Origin: GCA-2686295 sp964402995
Lineage (GTDB): Archaea > Nanobdellota > Nanobdellia > Woesearchaeales > GCA-2686295
DNA: 20,917 nucleotides
Reading direction: 5' to 3'
Assembly: GCA_964402995.1 (NCBI GenBank)
Contig: CAYOEA010000016.1
Coordinates: 1 to 20,917, forward strand
The notes under the pieces are model-generated. The model saw only the letters and a list, made by a program, of their open reading frames with translations, was not told where the DNA came from and did no database searches. Both the position numbers and the translations under genes were made by a program. Shown in pieces: positions 6,168 to 14,357 of the stretch. How positions within the stretch are numbered: the stretch's first letter is position 1; each line of letters opens with the position of its first letter.

Positions 6168-8084
6168 ATGGCAAAAATAATCGGAATCGATTTAGGAACA
6201 ACATTCTCCGCAGTATCAGTACTAGAAGGAGGAAAACCAGTAATTATACCAAACCAGGAAGGAACAAGAACTACTGCTTCAGTTGTGAGTGTAACAAATG
6301 AAGGAGAAAGACTTGTAGGACAAATTGCAAAGAACCAAGCAATTACGAATCCTGACAACACTATTGCAAGTATTAAGCGATATATGGGTGAAGATCACAA
6401 AGTTACAATGCAAGGAAAAGATCACACACCTCAAGAAATCTCAGCAATGATTTTACAGAAATTAAAAGCAGACGCTGAAGCATATTTAGGTGAAGAAGTA
6501 AAACAAGCAGTAATCACAGTTCCAGCATACTTTGAAGACGCACAAAGACAAGCTACTAAAGATGCAGGAAAAATTGCAGGTTTAGAAGTATTAAGAATAA
6601 TTAACGAACCAACATCAGCTTCACTAGCTTACGGACTTGATAAAGGACATGACCATACAATCTTAGTATTCGACTTTGGTGGTGGAACATTCGATGTTTC
6701 AATTCTAGAACTAGGAGATGGAGTCTTTGAAGTAAAAGCAACAAATGGAGATAATCTATTAGGTGGAAATGATGTAGATGATTTAATCATTAACTGGTTA
6801 GCTGATAAGTTCAAAAAAGAACAAGGCGTAGATTTGAAAGCTGATAAAACTGCATTACAAAGATTAAAAGAAGCAGCAGAAAAAGCAAAGATTGAGCTAT
6901 CAACTAAAATGAGTTCAACAATCAATTTACCATTCGTAACAGCTGATCAAAGTGGACCTAAACACTTAAACTATGAATTATCAAAAGTAGAATTTGAAAA
7001 AATGTTAGAACCAATCTTAGAAAGATTAAAAATTCCAACTCAGAAAGCATTAAAAGATGCAGGAATGAGCCCAACTGGAATTGATAAAGTAATCTTTGTT
7101 GGAGGAAGCACTAGAATTCCTACAGTTCAAGCATTAGTTAAAGATTTAATTGGAAAAGACGGGGATAAATCTGTAAACCCTGATGAAGCAGTTGCACTAG
7201 GAGCAGCAATTCAAGCAGGAATCTTAGGCGGAGATATTAAAGACGTTCTTTTATTGGATGTAACACCTCTAAGTATGGGAATCGAAACACTTGGCGGAGT
7301 ATTGTCTAAGCTTATCGAGCGAAATACTACAATTCCAACAAAGAAAAGTCAAGTATTTTCAACTGCAGCAGATAATCAAAACGCTGTAACAATTAGAGTT
7401 TTTCAAGGAGAAAGAAGCATGGCTTCAGATAACAAACTACTTGGACAATTTGACTTATTAGGTATACCACCTGCACCAAGAGGAATTCCTCAAATCGAAG
7501 TAACATTTGATATTGATGCAAACGGAATTGTACATGTAAGTGCAAAAGACCTAGGAACTGGAAAAGAGCAAAGCATCAAAATCACTTCAAACAGCAATTT
7601 ATCAGATGAAGAAATTGAAAAAATGAAGAAAGATGCAGAAAAATTCGCAGATGAAGACAAGAAGAAAAAAGATGAAATAGAAACTGTTAATGAAGCAGAT
7701 ACTCTTGTTTATTCAAGTGAAAAACTCTTAAAAGAAATGGAAGGTAAATTCGATAAAAAAGTTGGAACTGAAATTAAAGCAAAAGCAGAAGAAATAAAGA
7801 AATTGCTAGAAGCTCCAAAGAAAGATATCGAAGCACTTAAGAAAAAAGTTGCAGAGTTAAACGAAGTTGTACAAAAAGCAAGTACTGAAATGTATCAAAA
7901 AGCAGCTGCTGAGCAAGAAAAAGCACAGAAAGCTGGCGCTGCAGGTGCAAAACCTGGTGCTGATGCAAAAGCTAAAGATGAAAAAGTAGTTGATGCAGAC
8001 TTCGAAGACGTTAAAGAAGAAAAGAAAGAAGACGTTAAAGAAGACAAGAAAGAAGAAAAGAAAGACGAAGAAGATAAAAAGTAA
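6168..8084 (+). CDS. dnaK: DnaK (Hsp70) chaperone
   Basis: ATP-dependent Hsp70 chaperone. An in-frame ATG at 6153 is part of the TGAGGA ribosome-binding site (6154-6159). The ATG at 6168 begins the standard MAKIIGIDLGTT, giving 638 aa. The nucleotide-binding domain shows phosphate loop 1 (Asp8-Thr12), DFGGGTFDVS from Asp169 and VGGSTRIP further on. The interdomain linker DVLLLD is at 359-364. The substrate-binding domain and helical lid follow. From about residue 575 the tail is a low-complexity run of Ala, Gly, Lys, Glu and Asp ending in alternating acidic and basic residues. The segment after IKRYMG lacks the roughly 23-25-residue insertion seen in Gram-negative DnaK, as in Gram-positive and archaeal copies. 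It acts with the adjacent GrpE and DnaJ in protein folding and heat-shock recovery. Confidence 0.98.
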   Translation: MAKIIGIDLGTTFSAVSVLEGGKPVIIPNQEGTRTTASVVSVTNEGERLVGQIAKNQAITNPDNTIASIKRYMGEDHKVTMQGKDHTPQEISAMILQKLKADAEAYLGEEVKQAVITVPAYFEDAQRQATKDAGKIAGLEVLRIINEPTSASLAYGLDKGHDHTILVFDFGGGTFDVSILELGDGVFEVKATNGDNLLGGNDVDDLIINWLADKFKKEQGVDLKADKTALQRLKEAAEKAKIELSTKMSSTINLPFVTADQSGPKHLNYELSKVEFEKMLEPILERLKIPTQKALKDAGMSPTGIDKVIFVGGSTRIPTVQALVKDLIGKDGDKSVNPDEAVALGAAIQAGILGGDIKDVLLLDVTPLSMGIETLGGVLSKLIERNTTIPTKKSQVFSTAADNQNAVTIRVFQGERSMASDNKLLGQFDLLGIPPAPRGIPQIEVTFDIDANGIVHVSAKDLGTGKEQSIKITSNSNLSDEEIEKMKKDAEKFADEDKKKKDEIETVNEADTLVYSSEKLLKEMEGKFDKKVGTEIKAKAEEIKKLLEAPKKDIEALKKKVAELNEVVQKASTEMYQKAAAEQEKAQKAGAAGAKPGADAKAKDEKVVDADFEDVKEEKKEDVKEDKKEEKKDEEDKK

Positions 8085-8114
8085 AATCTTTTAAAGGACG
8101 TTTTTCATAATATC

Positions 8115-8147
8115 TTTGTTGACTTTTTTTTAGTCTCAAATTTTTTT
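8115..8147 (+). terminator. Hairpin and T-tract after dnaK
   Basis: TTTG..GACT (8115-8124) can pair with AGTC.CAAA (8132-8140) around a T loop with a small internal mismatch, followed by a T7 run and a very T-rich stretch to about 8180. It probably ends or reduces transcription before the OLD-family gene. Confidence 0.5.
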
Positions 8148-8232
8148 ATTATTTTTTATTTTATTTTAATTATTATTTTAATTATTTGATGTTTATGCTT
8201 AATTTGAACAAATTGGTTGTGAGGTCCAAAGA

Positions 8233-9816
8233 ATGAGAATTAAACAAATCGAAATAAAGAATTATAAAAGTTTAGAAAAACTTAAAGTTGAAGTTTTTAA
8301 TACTCTAAATGTATTTATTGGAAAAAATGATGCAGGTAAATCAAACGTTTTTAGTGCATTAGATTTATTATTTAATTCTACAATCTCAACATATACTCCT
8401 GTTAATACTATAAAAGAAAATATATTAGAAACAGTTTTTCAAACTGAATTAAGCAGTCAATTATATGATAAAACAAACCCAGTTGCAGAGTTCACAGTTA
8501 ATTTAAGTTTATCAAAAAAGAAAAGACGACAATGGAGCCTAGATGCAACTAATGATTTAGCAACATTAGTATTTTCTAAAAAATTAGTTATTGATAAAAA
8601 TAAGACAAAAATATTTGTTGATTTTATTAGATTAGATAAAGCAATTATTGTTAAAACAGCTGATGAAAAAAATCGATTTAGAACACTTGATGGCAAATAT
8701 GTTAGTAAAATTGAAGGAACAGTTGCAGAAACAATCTTAGAATGTTTACAGAATGAATTCATTTTAATCCCTGCAAACAGAATTATTTATAGAGATACGC
8801 AAGTACATAGCAGAAAATCAGAAGCAGGACGATATATTGAGAGATCATTAATTGAACTTGCAAATCATAAAGAAGATGATAAGCGAAATCTATATTCACA
8901 ATTTAAAGAATTCATTAAACATTTATCCCCTATTGTAGATACTATTGAAGAAAAGAAGAAAGATGGAAAAATATATGATTTAATGTTTAAAACTTCATCA
9001 GGTGAAGAAATGCCTTTAGTATCTATAGGTGGCGGCAATAATGAGCTTTTATTATTATTACACGAAATTATTCTTGGTGGAGGTAAAATTTTAGCTATTG
9101 AAGAACCTGAAATTCATTTACATCCTGAAGCTGAACGAAAGTTGTATCGATTTATGAAACAATTTTCACCAGCAACACAAATATTCATTACAACTCACGA
9201 AACAGTATTTGTTCAACCAGATAATATTAATGCTTTATTTAGAGTTGTGAGAAAGGGAGCTAAAACTCGAGTTCACACTATGACTTCAAAACAGTACGTG
9301 GATAAGAATCGCTTAAGACAAGAGTTAAATGCTGAGAATTGCGAGATATTTTTTGCAGATAAAGTATTGCTTGTTGAAGGAATAAGTGATAAAATCATGA
9401 TGGACGGACTTATTGATAGATACTGTGAATCTACGAATGAAATTAAAGTAATAAGTAGTTTTTCAAAAGATAATTTCGAAGTATACATAGATTTATTGAG
9501 AATATTTAAAATACCTTACTTGATTCTAACAGACTTAGACGCTGTAAAAGGTCAAAGAGTAATAAAACCAATTTGGCGAGAAATAAAAGGCGTGGCTGGT
9601 TTAAAGAATAAATATGATAGAATTGCATATTTAAAAAAGAAAGGGATATATGTGTTAAGTAAAGGTGCGCTTGAACAAAGTTATCCAAGAAAATATCACC
9701 GAGGCATTTCAAAACCATTAGATGCGCTTTATGCGATTTATGAATTAAAAGACGAAGAATACTATTCAGAAACAATGAAAGATTTAAGAGAAGTAATTAT
9801 AGCATTGGAGAAGTGA
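8233..9816 (+). CDS. OLD-family ATPase with TOPRIM nuclease domain
   Basis: 527-aa protein of the overcoming-lysogenization-defect family: an N-terminal ABC/SMC-like ATPase joined to a C-terminal TOPRIM domain. ATPase signs are IKNYKSL, Walker A GKNDAGKS (30-37), a signature-like SIGGGNNE (264-271), Walker B ILAIEEPEIHLHP (286-298) and the switch histidine in TTHE (His322). TOPRIM signs are LLVEGISD (Glu382, Asp386) and TDLDA (Asp434, Asp436), so the metal-binding acidic residues are intact. Members are nucleases, some acting in anti-phage defence alone or with partners. GAGGT at 8221-8225 lies 7 nt before the ATG. It sits between dnaK and dnaJ, with only 6 nt to dnaJ, an unusual place for this family. 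No GajB-like helicase or reverse transcriptase is adjacent, so Gabija or retron membership is not supported. Confidence 0.9.
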   Translation: MRIKQIEIKNYKSLEKLKVEVFNTLNVFIGKNDAGKSNVFSALDLLFNSTISTYTPVNTIKENILETVFQTELSSQLYDKTNPVAEFTVNLSLSKKKRRQWSLDATNDLATLVFSKKLVIDKNKTKIFVDFIRLDKAIIVKTADEKNRFRTLDGKYVSKIEGTVAETILECLQNEFILIPANRIIYRDTQVHSRKSEAGRYIERSLIELANHKEDDKRNLYSQFKEFIKHLSPIVDTIEEKKKDGKIYDLMFKTSSGEEMPLVSIGGGNNELLLLLHEIILGGGKILAIEEPEIHLHPEAERKLYRFMKQFSPATQIFITTHETVFVQPDNINALFRVVRKGAKTRVHTMTSKQYVDKNRLRQELNAENCEIFFADKVLLVEGISDKIMMDGLIDRYCESTNEIKVISSFSKDNFEVYIDLLRIFKIPYLILTDLDAVKGQRVIKPIWREIKGVAGLKNKYDRIAYLKKKGIYVLSKGALEQSYPRKYHRGISKPLDALYAIYELKDEEYYSETMKDLREVIIALEK

Positions 9817-9822
9817 TGAAAC

Positions 9823-10953
9823 ATGAGTGAAGATTATTATAAAACATTAGGCGTAGGTAAAGACGCAAGCAAAGAAGAAATTAAAAAAGCTTATAAGAAA
9901 TTAGCAAAAAAATATCATCCTGACTTAAATAAAGATAGTCCTGATTCTGAGAGTAAGTTTAAGGAAGTAAATGAAGCTGCATCTATTTTAGGAGATGAGC
10001 AAAAAAGAGCGCAGTATGATAGATATGGATCTGATGCATTCAAAGGTGGAAATGGTGGACCTGGAGCTGGAGGATTTGATTTCTCAGGTATGGGTGGCGG
10101 TTCGGCTGGCGGATTTGATTTTGATGATATATTCGATACCTTCTTTGGCGGTGGAGGAAGACGTTCAAGAAGTAATTCTGGTGGTGTAAGACGAGGAAGC
10201 GATCTTAGAGCAGATATAAGCCTCACTCTTGAAGAAGCTGCATTTGGTATTAAGAAAAGAGTAAGATTAAATAAAAAACAAAAATGTTCAAAATGTGATG
10301 GTCATGGTGGAACAGGTGTTGAAACTTGTACTACTTGTCATGGTGGTGGAAGAGTAACTCAAGCTAAACGAACTCCATTTGGAGTATTTCAAACAACTGC
10401 AACCTGTCCTGGATGTCAAGGAAGTGGTCAAACAATAAGTGATATTTGTGAGCAATGTGAAGGTTCAGGTACACGCGATGAAGAGAAAAAGATTGATGTA
10501 GACATCCCTGAAGGAATTGAAGATTCGCAGCGAATCAGATTGACTGGAGAAGGTGACGCAGGATATAGAGGCGGACCTAATGGGGATTTATATGTAGTAG
10601 TAAGTGTAAAACATCATAAATTTTTTGAGCGAGATGGTAATGATGTAGTTCTTGAAACTCCGATTAGCTTTATACAAGCAGCACTAGGGGATACTATTGA
10701 AGTTCCAACTTTGCAAGGGAAAGTAACACTAAAGATTCCTACAGGAACACAAACAAATACTGTCTTTAAAATGAAAGGAAAAGGAATACCTTACTTACAT
10801 GCTTACGGACAAGGGGATCAATTAGTTCATGTTGTCATACAAACACCTGAGAAATTAAATTCTAAGCAGAAAAAAGCATTTAATGCACTTGCAAAAGAAC
10901 TTGGGGAAGAAGTACATCCACAGAAAAGCTTCTTTAAGAAATTATTTGAATAA
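9823..10953 (+). CDS. dnaJ: DnaJ (Hsp40) co-chaperone
   Basis: Complete type I J-protein of 376 aa that delivers clients to DnaK and stimulates its ATPase. The J domain (1-70) contains the HPD motif at 32-34. A Gly/Phe-rich linker follows (about 75-125). The zinc region holds four CxxCxGxG-type repeats starting at Cys155 and ending around Cys209-Gly216. The C-terminal beta-sandwich domains run to the end, including GEGDAGYRGGPNGDLYVVV. The start codon lies 6 nt after the OLD gene stop, with GGAG (9807-9810) or GTGATG (9813-9818) as ribosome-binding site inside or across that stop, so the two genes are probably translationally coupled. Together with grpE and dnaK it completes the bacterial-type chaperone set. 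Cytoplasmic. Confidence 0.97.
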   Translation: MSEDYYKTLGVGKDASKEEIKKAYKKLAKKYHPDLNKDSPDSESKFKEVNEAASILGDEQKRAQYDRYGSDAFKGGNGGPGAGGFDFSGMGGGSAGGFDFDDIFDTFFGGGGRRSRSNSGGVRRGSDLRADISLTLEEAAFGIKKRVRLNKKQKCSKCDGHGGTGVETCTTCHGGGRVTQAKRTPFGVFQTTATCPGCQGSGQTISDICEQCEGSGTRDEEKKIDVDIPEGIEDSQRIRLTGEGDAGYRGGPNGDLYVVVSVKHHKFFERDGNDVVLETPISFIQAALGDTIEVPTLQGKVTLKIPTGTQTNTVFKMKGKGIPYLHAYGQGDQLVHVVIQTPEKLNSKQKKAFNALAKELGEEVHPQKSFFKKLFE

Positions 10954-10963
10954 TTTCTTATGC

Positions 10964-10982
10964 ATAAAAATGTGATTTTTAT
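10964..10982 (+). terminator. AT hairpin after dnaJ
   Basis: ATAAAAAT (10964-10971) pairs perfectly with ATTTTTAT (10975-10982) around GTG, 11 nt after the dnaJ stop, and T-rich sequence follows to about 11036. A plausible terminator of the chaperone cluster, though the stem has only A-T pairs. Confidence 0.45.
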
Positions 10983-11071
10983 ATTTTAAAAAACTCTTTG
11001 ATTGAATTTTTTATTTTCTAATTTTCTTTTTTAAGTTAAGTTTTTTAAATGGCTACGTTTTCTGACGTGAA

Positions 11072-11563
11072 ATGGAAACTCGTCCACAACCACAATCACT
11101 TACAAATAGAACTAAATTATTGATATTAGGTTCTGCAATTTCTATTGCCACTATATTTGCGGGTGTGGCTTATGAAAAAATCTCGAAGGATGATTTGACT
11201 GATGCATATCAATTTGAATTAAATGTGAAAGATGAACTTTCTAAAAGTATTGCTGATTTAGAATCATTAAAAAATAAAACTTTACATGTTTCTGCAGATT
11301 ATGCTAATAGCAGAGATCCTGATGAGCATTTTTTTTCATATTCATTAAATAGAACTGTTGAGAAAATAGATGAAAGAACTAGTTCAACAAGAGTCGAACT
11401 AAGTAATTTTGTAAATGGTACTCGATTTAAAGCTCATGATCGTGAATTAGCGCAAATAACTGAGACTGGATCAGAAGTTGTCAATCATGGAATATATGGT
11501 TTACTCATAACTGCGGCTCTAGGTTTTCTTTCAAGAAAAAAAACTTACAAATCTTTATTTTGA
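11072..11563 (+). CDS. Hypothetical protein with two membrane segments
   Basis: No family recognised. The 163-aa product has a polar start, a hydrophobic segment at about residues 15-34 (KLLILGSAISIATIFAGVAY), a charged region of roughly 100 residues likely to lie outside the cytoplasm and to be helical, and a second hydrophobic segment near the C-terminus (GIYGLLITAALGFL), followed by basic residues. This suggests a hairpin membrane protein with an external loop. A TTTTTTAAAT box (11041-11050) centred about 25 nt before the ATG, with no ribosome-binding site, fits a leaderless transcript. The last 9 nt overlap the end of the convergent gene on the other strand. Reality of the gene is likely from promoter placement and composition; its role is unknown. 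Confidence 0.65.
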   Translation: METRPQPQSLTNRTKLLILGSAISIATIFAGVAYEKISKDDLTDAYQFELNVKDELSKSIADLESLKNKTLHVSADYANSRDPDEHFFSYSLNRTVEKIDERTSSTRVELSNFVNGTRFKAHDRELAQITETGSEVVNHGIYGLLITAALGFLSRKKTYKSLF

Positions 11564-11911
11564 TTTTATAATCTTATTATCTTCTTTATTATCTTTATCA
11601 AATGATTTCTGTTTTGTTAAATTTTTGCAAGAAGATTTAATTTCAGAATTATCTTTATAGGATAATCTTTGTTTTAAGACTTTTTCAAAAAAGAATTTTA
11701 GAGCTTTGTAAGTTAGATTACTGGAGTAGATAGTTAGTTCTGAGAATAGTATGAAAATCTTAATTGCTCTGCTTGTTAATGGGATGTTAAATTGTTGAGT
11801 GAATAATAAGAATTCTTGAATGTAGAATGCATAAGCTGCAATTCTTGTTTCTGAGAGCTTGTGTTTTCTTGCAATAGATAAGGTTTTAGTTATGTGGGCT
11901 TTTAGTTCCAT
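11555..11911 (-). CDS. Hypothetical helical protein
   Basis: No family recognised. The 118-aa product has an all-helical look for residues 1-90: a basic N-terminal helix, aromatic-rich amphipathic helices (YAFYIQEFLLFTQQF, KIFILFSEL) and a highly charged Lys/Asp/Asn tail that is probably disordered. No clear membrane anchor or catalytic motif is visible. On the minus strand an ATATTAAA box lies about 25 nt before the ATG with no ribosome-binding site, consistent with a leaderless transcript as for neighbouring genes. It overlaps the convergent upstream gene by 9 nt at their stop codons. The gene could be spurious, but the promoter spacing and the lack of another frame here favour it. Confidence 0.5.
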   Translation of the reverse strand: MELKAHITKTLSIARKHKLSETRIAAYAFYIQEFLLFTQQFNIPLTSRAIKIFILFSELTIYSSNLTYKALKFFFEKVLKQRLSYKDNSEIKSSCKNLTKQKSFDKDNKEDNKIIKSK

Positions 11912-11995
11912 AAAAATTAGGATGATGTTTTCTTTAATATGTCGTTTGTAGAATTATTCGGAAAGTTTTCGAATGGGTACTTTTGATGTTTCACA

Positions 11996-13123
11996 TTACG
12001 TATTTTTGATTTCTCCATTCTGTTCATAGAATAAAGTATCATCAACCAATACACTATGTGGAGGGAGAGTTATTCCTTCAAATTCTCGAGATTTATTAAT
12101 ATCAAAATTAACAAATACATCATGTCCATTTCTTTGTGCGTGTATGATACATTCATTGTTAGTAATTTTTATTTCTCCAGTAAAATCTTTTGCTCGTTCA
12201 TCTATTGCAGAAAAATAATTTTCAAAGTTCATACGTTTTTGTGGTTTTGAAGGGATGTTTTCTCCTATGAATGGGATTTTGTTTGGATGACCATGTTCAT
12301 CCCACATAGTTATTCCATAATATTCACTATCATTCATTAATGCAGATACGGCATATCTTGGTATCCACGATTGTACAATTCCAAATACTTCTTCAGGTCC
12401 CTTGCTATCATGAGTGCTTATAGGAGTAAAATGTGGAACATTTGATTTATGCATTTCTCTAAGATATTCTGCCATTTCTGGACAGGTTTGTTTAAACAAT
12501 GCCATACTTAGATAAGAATCAATCCCTGCTTCAGTAAATTGTTGTCGTTTTCCTTTATGTCCAAAATATTCTCCTGTAGTGTGTATTCCTGGAAATTCTT
12601 TGTTTAGCATGTTTAATATTTTTTTAGTAGTTGGCACATGGCTTTCTTTAATATTGTCAAATCTAATTATCCCATTTGTTTCATAAGGTATTCTCGCCCA
12701 CATTCTTGCATACTCAATCGCCATTTCTTGTGCTTCTTCATGTAAATAATTCCATTGAACAATATCGTGCCATATTTCTCCACCACCTTGTCCTAATCTT
12801 AAGCTTCCATCCTTATTTCGTTTTATCCAATCTAGATGTTTATTAACTATTTCTCCATCTATTGCTGCATGATTATATACCAGATCAACACCTATGCCTA
12901 CATCGTGTTTAAGTCCTGTTTCAATAACTTCATCAATTGAATCAGCAATATCTTTATTTATCTTAAAATAATCGTCAGCAGCATAAGGACTCATTGAAGG
13001 TCCTTCTTTTGTGATTGGTTGTAAAAGAATGACGCCTGTAGTTTTAGAAAATGCATGAGGAATTTTTTTAGACCAGGTACTAATTTGCCCTAATGCTTTA
13101 GGTATTACAGTATAAATTTTCAT
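11996..13123 (-). CDS. GH13-like (alpha-amylase superfamily) glycosidase
   Basis: A 375-aa cytoplasmic protein (no signal peptide) with all conserved regions of the alpha-amylase barrel. Region I is GIGVDLVYNH (Asp80, Asn84, His85), region II GIIRFDNIKE (Arg154, nucleophile Asp156), region III TTGEYFG (acid/base Glu185) and region IV ISTHDS (His238, Asp239). The opening MKIYTVIPKALGQISTW and PSMSPYAADDYFKIN recall the glucanotransferase domain of eukaryotic-type glycogen debranching enzymes, a weak impression only. It is short for GH13, with little more than the barrel plus a small C-terminal beta domain (about 310-375). It should act on alpha-glucans or a related sugar. A TTTATTAAA box centred about 27 nt before the ATG marks its own leaderless promoter. 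No other glycogen gene is visible nearby. Confidence 0.85.
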   Translation of the reverse strand: MKIYTVIPKALGQISTWSKKIPHAFSKTTGVILLQPITKEGPSMSPYAADDYFKINKDIADSIDEVIETGLKHDVGIGVDLVYNHAAIDGEIVNKHLDWIKRNKDGSLRLGQGGGEIWHDIVQWNYLHEEAQEMAIEYARMWARIPYETNGIIRFDNIKESHVPTTKKILNMLNKEFPGIHTTGEYFGHKGKRQQFTEAGIDSYLSMALFKQTCPEMAEYLREMHKSNVPHFTPISTHDSKGPEEVFGIVQSWIPRYAVSALMNDSEYYGITMWDEHGHPNKIPFIGENIPSKPQKRMNFENYFSAIDERAKDFTGEIKITNNECIIHAQRNGHDVFVNFDINKSREFEGITLPPHSVLVDDTLFYEQNGEIKNT

Positions 13124-13175
13124 TATTATTTTTGGTTATTGATTCTTTAATAAATATTGTTCTTTTGTTAATTCT

Positions 13176-14252
13176 TTATTTCTTAAAATAAGCATTCTTA
13201 AAATTATCAATATGCGTAACTATTCCGCCATAAAAACAATTTGTTCCTAAACTTTTTGCTTTAAGTTTATATTCGTCAAGACGTTTTGAAATTAAATTAT
13301 CACCAGTTTTTAAGAAATGTTTACTATGGACAAATCCTGATCCATAACCTGTTGAAGGTAACACTTTGTATTCTTTATCTTTATTTTTTCCTATTCTGGA
13401 ATAAATATTTCTTCCTGCTCTAAATACGCTCCATGCAATACATCCAAGTGCGAATATTTTACTGCTTGATTCTGTTAATTCTGCTGTTTGAGTTGCGTAT
13501 AAATTACTCGTTGTTTCAGCCACCATACTTGAAATTTCTGTTGTTGCCAATATAACTGGAATGTGATCCAAAGTTGAAAGAACAGTATTTGCAAGTTCTG
13601 CATTTTTTTTAGAAATGTGAGTGATGTGTTCTTCCATCTTAGCTGATAATGAATTCACAAGTGAACCTTGAGTGATTCCTGCTAATAGAACATCATTTGA
13701 GACAAAATGAAGTGTTTTTTGTAAAACTTTTTTTGTTGATAGTATTACTTGATCTATTCCAAATTTAAAATCTTGGTATGTATTAAATGCTGCTATTTCA
13801 AAATTTAATTTTGGACTATAAGAATTATTAAGATTTATGTGTGTTGGTTGTTTTATATTTGGATGTTCTTTAGTAAGTTCATATTTGATGTGTGTATTTG
13901 ATCTAATGAGGAACATTTCCAAATCTGTTTTTGCATCAAATTCTTGAATTGCTTTTTGAGATTTATCATCCCAAGAGTGTTTTTTACCAGGAAGAATGTT
14001 AAAAATATGTGCGTTCCACAGCATTTTGCTGGCTCGGTTAAATAATCTTTTTGATTTTTTATCGTTATTTTTTTTTAATTTGAATTCAGCTCGCGCATAA
14101 TTATTAAGAATACCTTGTTGAAAATTATATCTTGCATTATACTCTTCAATTAATTTTTTAGTTTGAATATCCCAAGGGCCTTTTGGTTTTCGTAAAGGAA
14201 TGCTTATATCTGCATATTCTATAACTGAATTACTCATTTCTTCAAGGTTCAT
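13176..14252 (-). CDS. Hypothetical protein with internal duplication and a hydrophobic helix
   Basis: No family recognised. In this 358-aa product, residues 27-60 and 94-127 form a gapless tandem duplication 67 residues apart. Each copy starts with Trp-Asp, continues with a Lys/Gln-Lys-x-Ile-x-Glu-(Tyr/Phe)-(Asn/Asp)-Ala helix and ends in x-Leu. The motif recalls small peptidoglycan-binding or helix-turn repeats but fits no family I can name. Residues 160-260 look like long helices rich in Ser, Thr and Ala. Residues 265-280 (KIFALGCIAWSVFRAG) could be one membrane segment, followed by a basic region and a Gly/Tyr-rich stretch. The ATG at 14252 lies about 31 nt after a TTTAAG box. A second in-frame ATG five codons on is possible. 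It precedes the GH13 gene by 52 nt, but each appears to have its own promoter. Confidence 0.7.
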   Translation of the reverse strand: MNLEEMSNSVIEYADISIPLRKPKGPWDIQTKKLIEEYNARYNFQQGILNNYARAEFKLKKNNDKKSKRLFNRASKMLWNAHIFNILPGKKHSWDDKSQKAIQEFDAKTDLEMFLIRSNTHIKYELTKEHPNIKQPTHINLNNSYSPKLNFEIAAFNTYQDFKFGIDQVILSTKKVLQKTLHFVSNDVLLAGITQGSLVNSLSAKMEEHITHISKKNAELANTVLSTLDHIPVILATTEISSMVAETTSNLYATQTAELTESSSKIFALGCIAWSVFRAGRNIYSRIGKNKDKEYKVLPSTGYGSGFVHSKHFLKTGDNLISKRLDEYKLKAKSLGTNCFYGGIVTHIDNFKNAYFKK

Positions 14253-14357
14253 AACATTGGTTAGAATTCATCCACATTCTTAAATCTGCCTTTTTTACTA
14301 TTTTAAAATGAATGAAATAATCATAAAGTTTAATAATTGGGGTGATTTTATTTAAAT

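Noticed and set aside
8233..9816. Gabija or retron defence system
   Set aside because: The OLD-type protein has no adjacent UvrD-like helicase or reverse transcriptase; the neighbours are chaperones.
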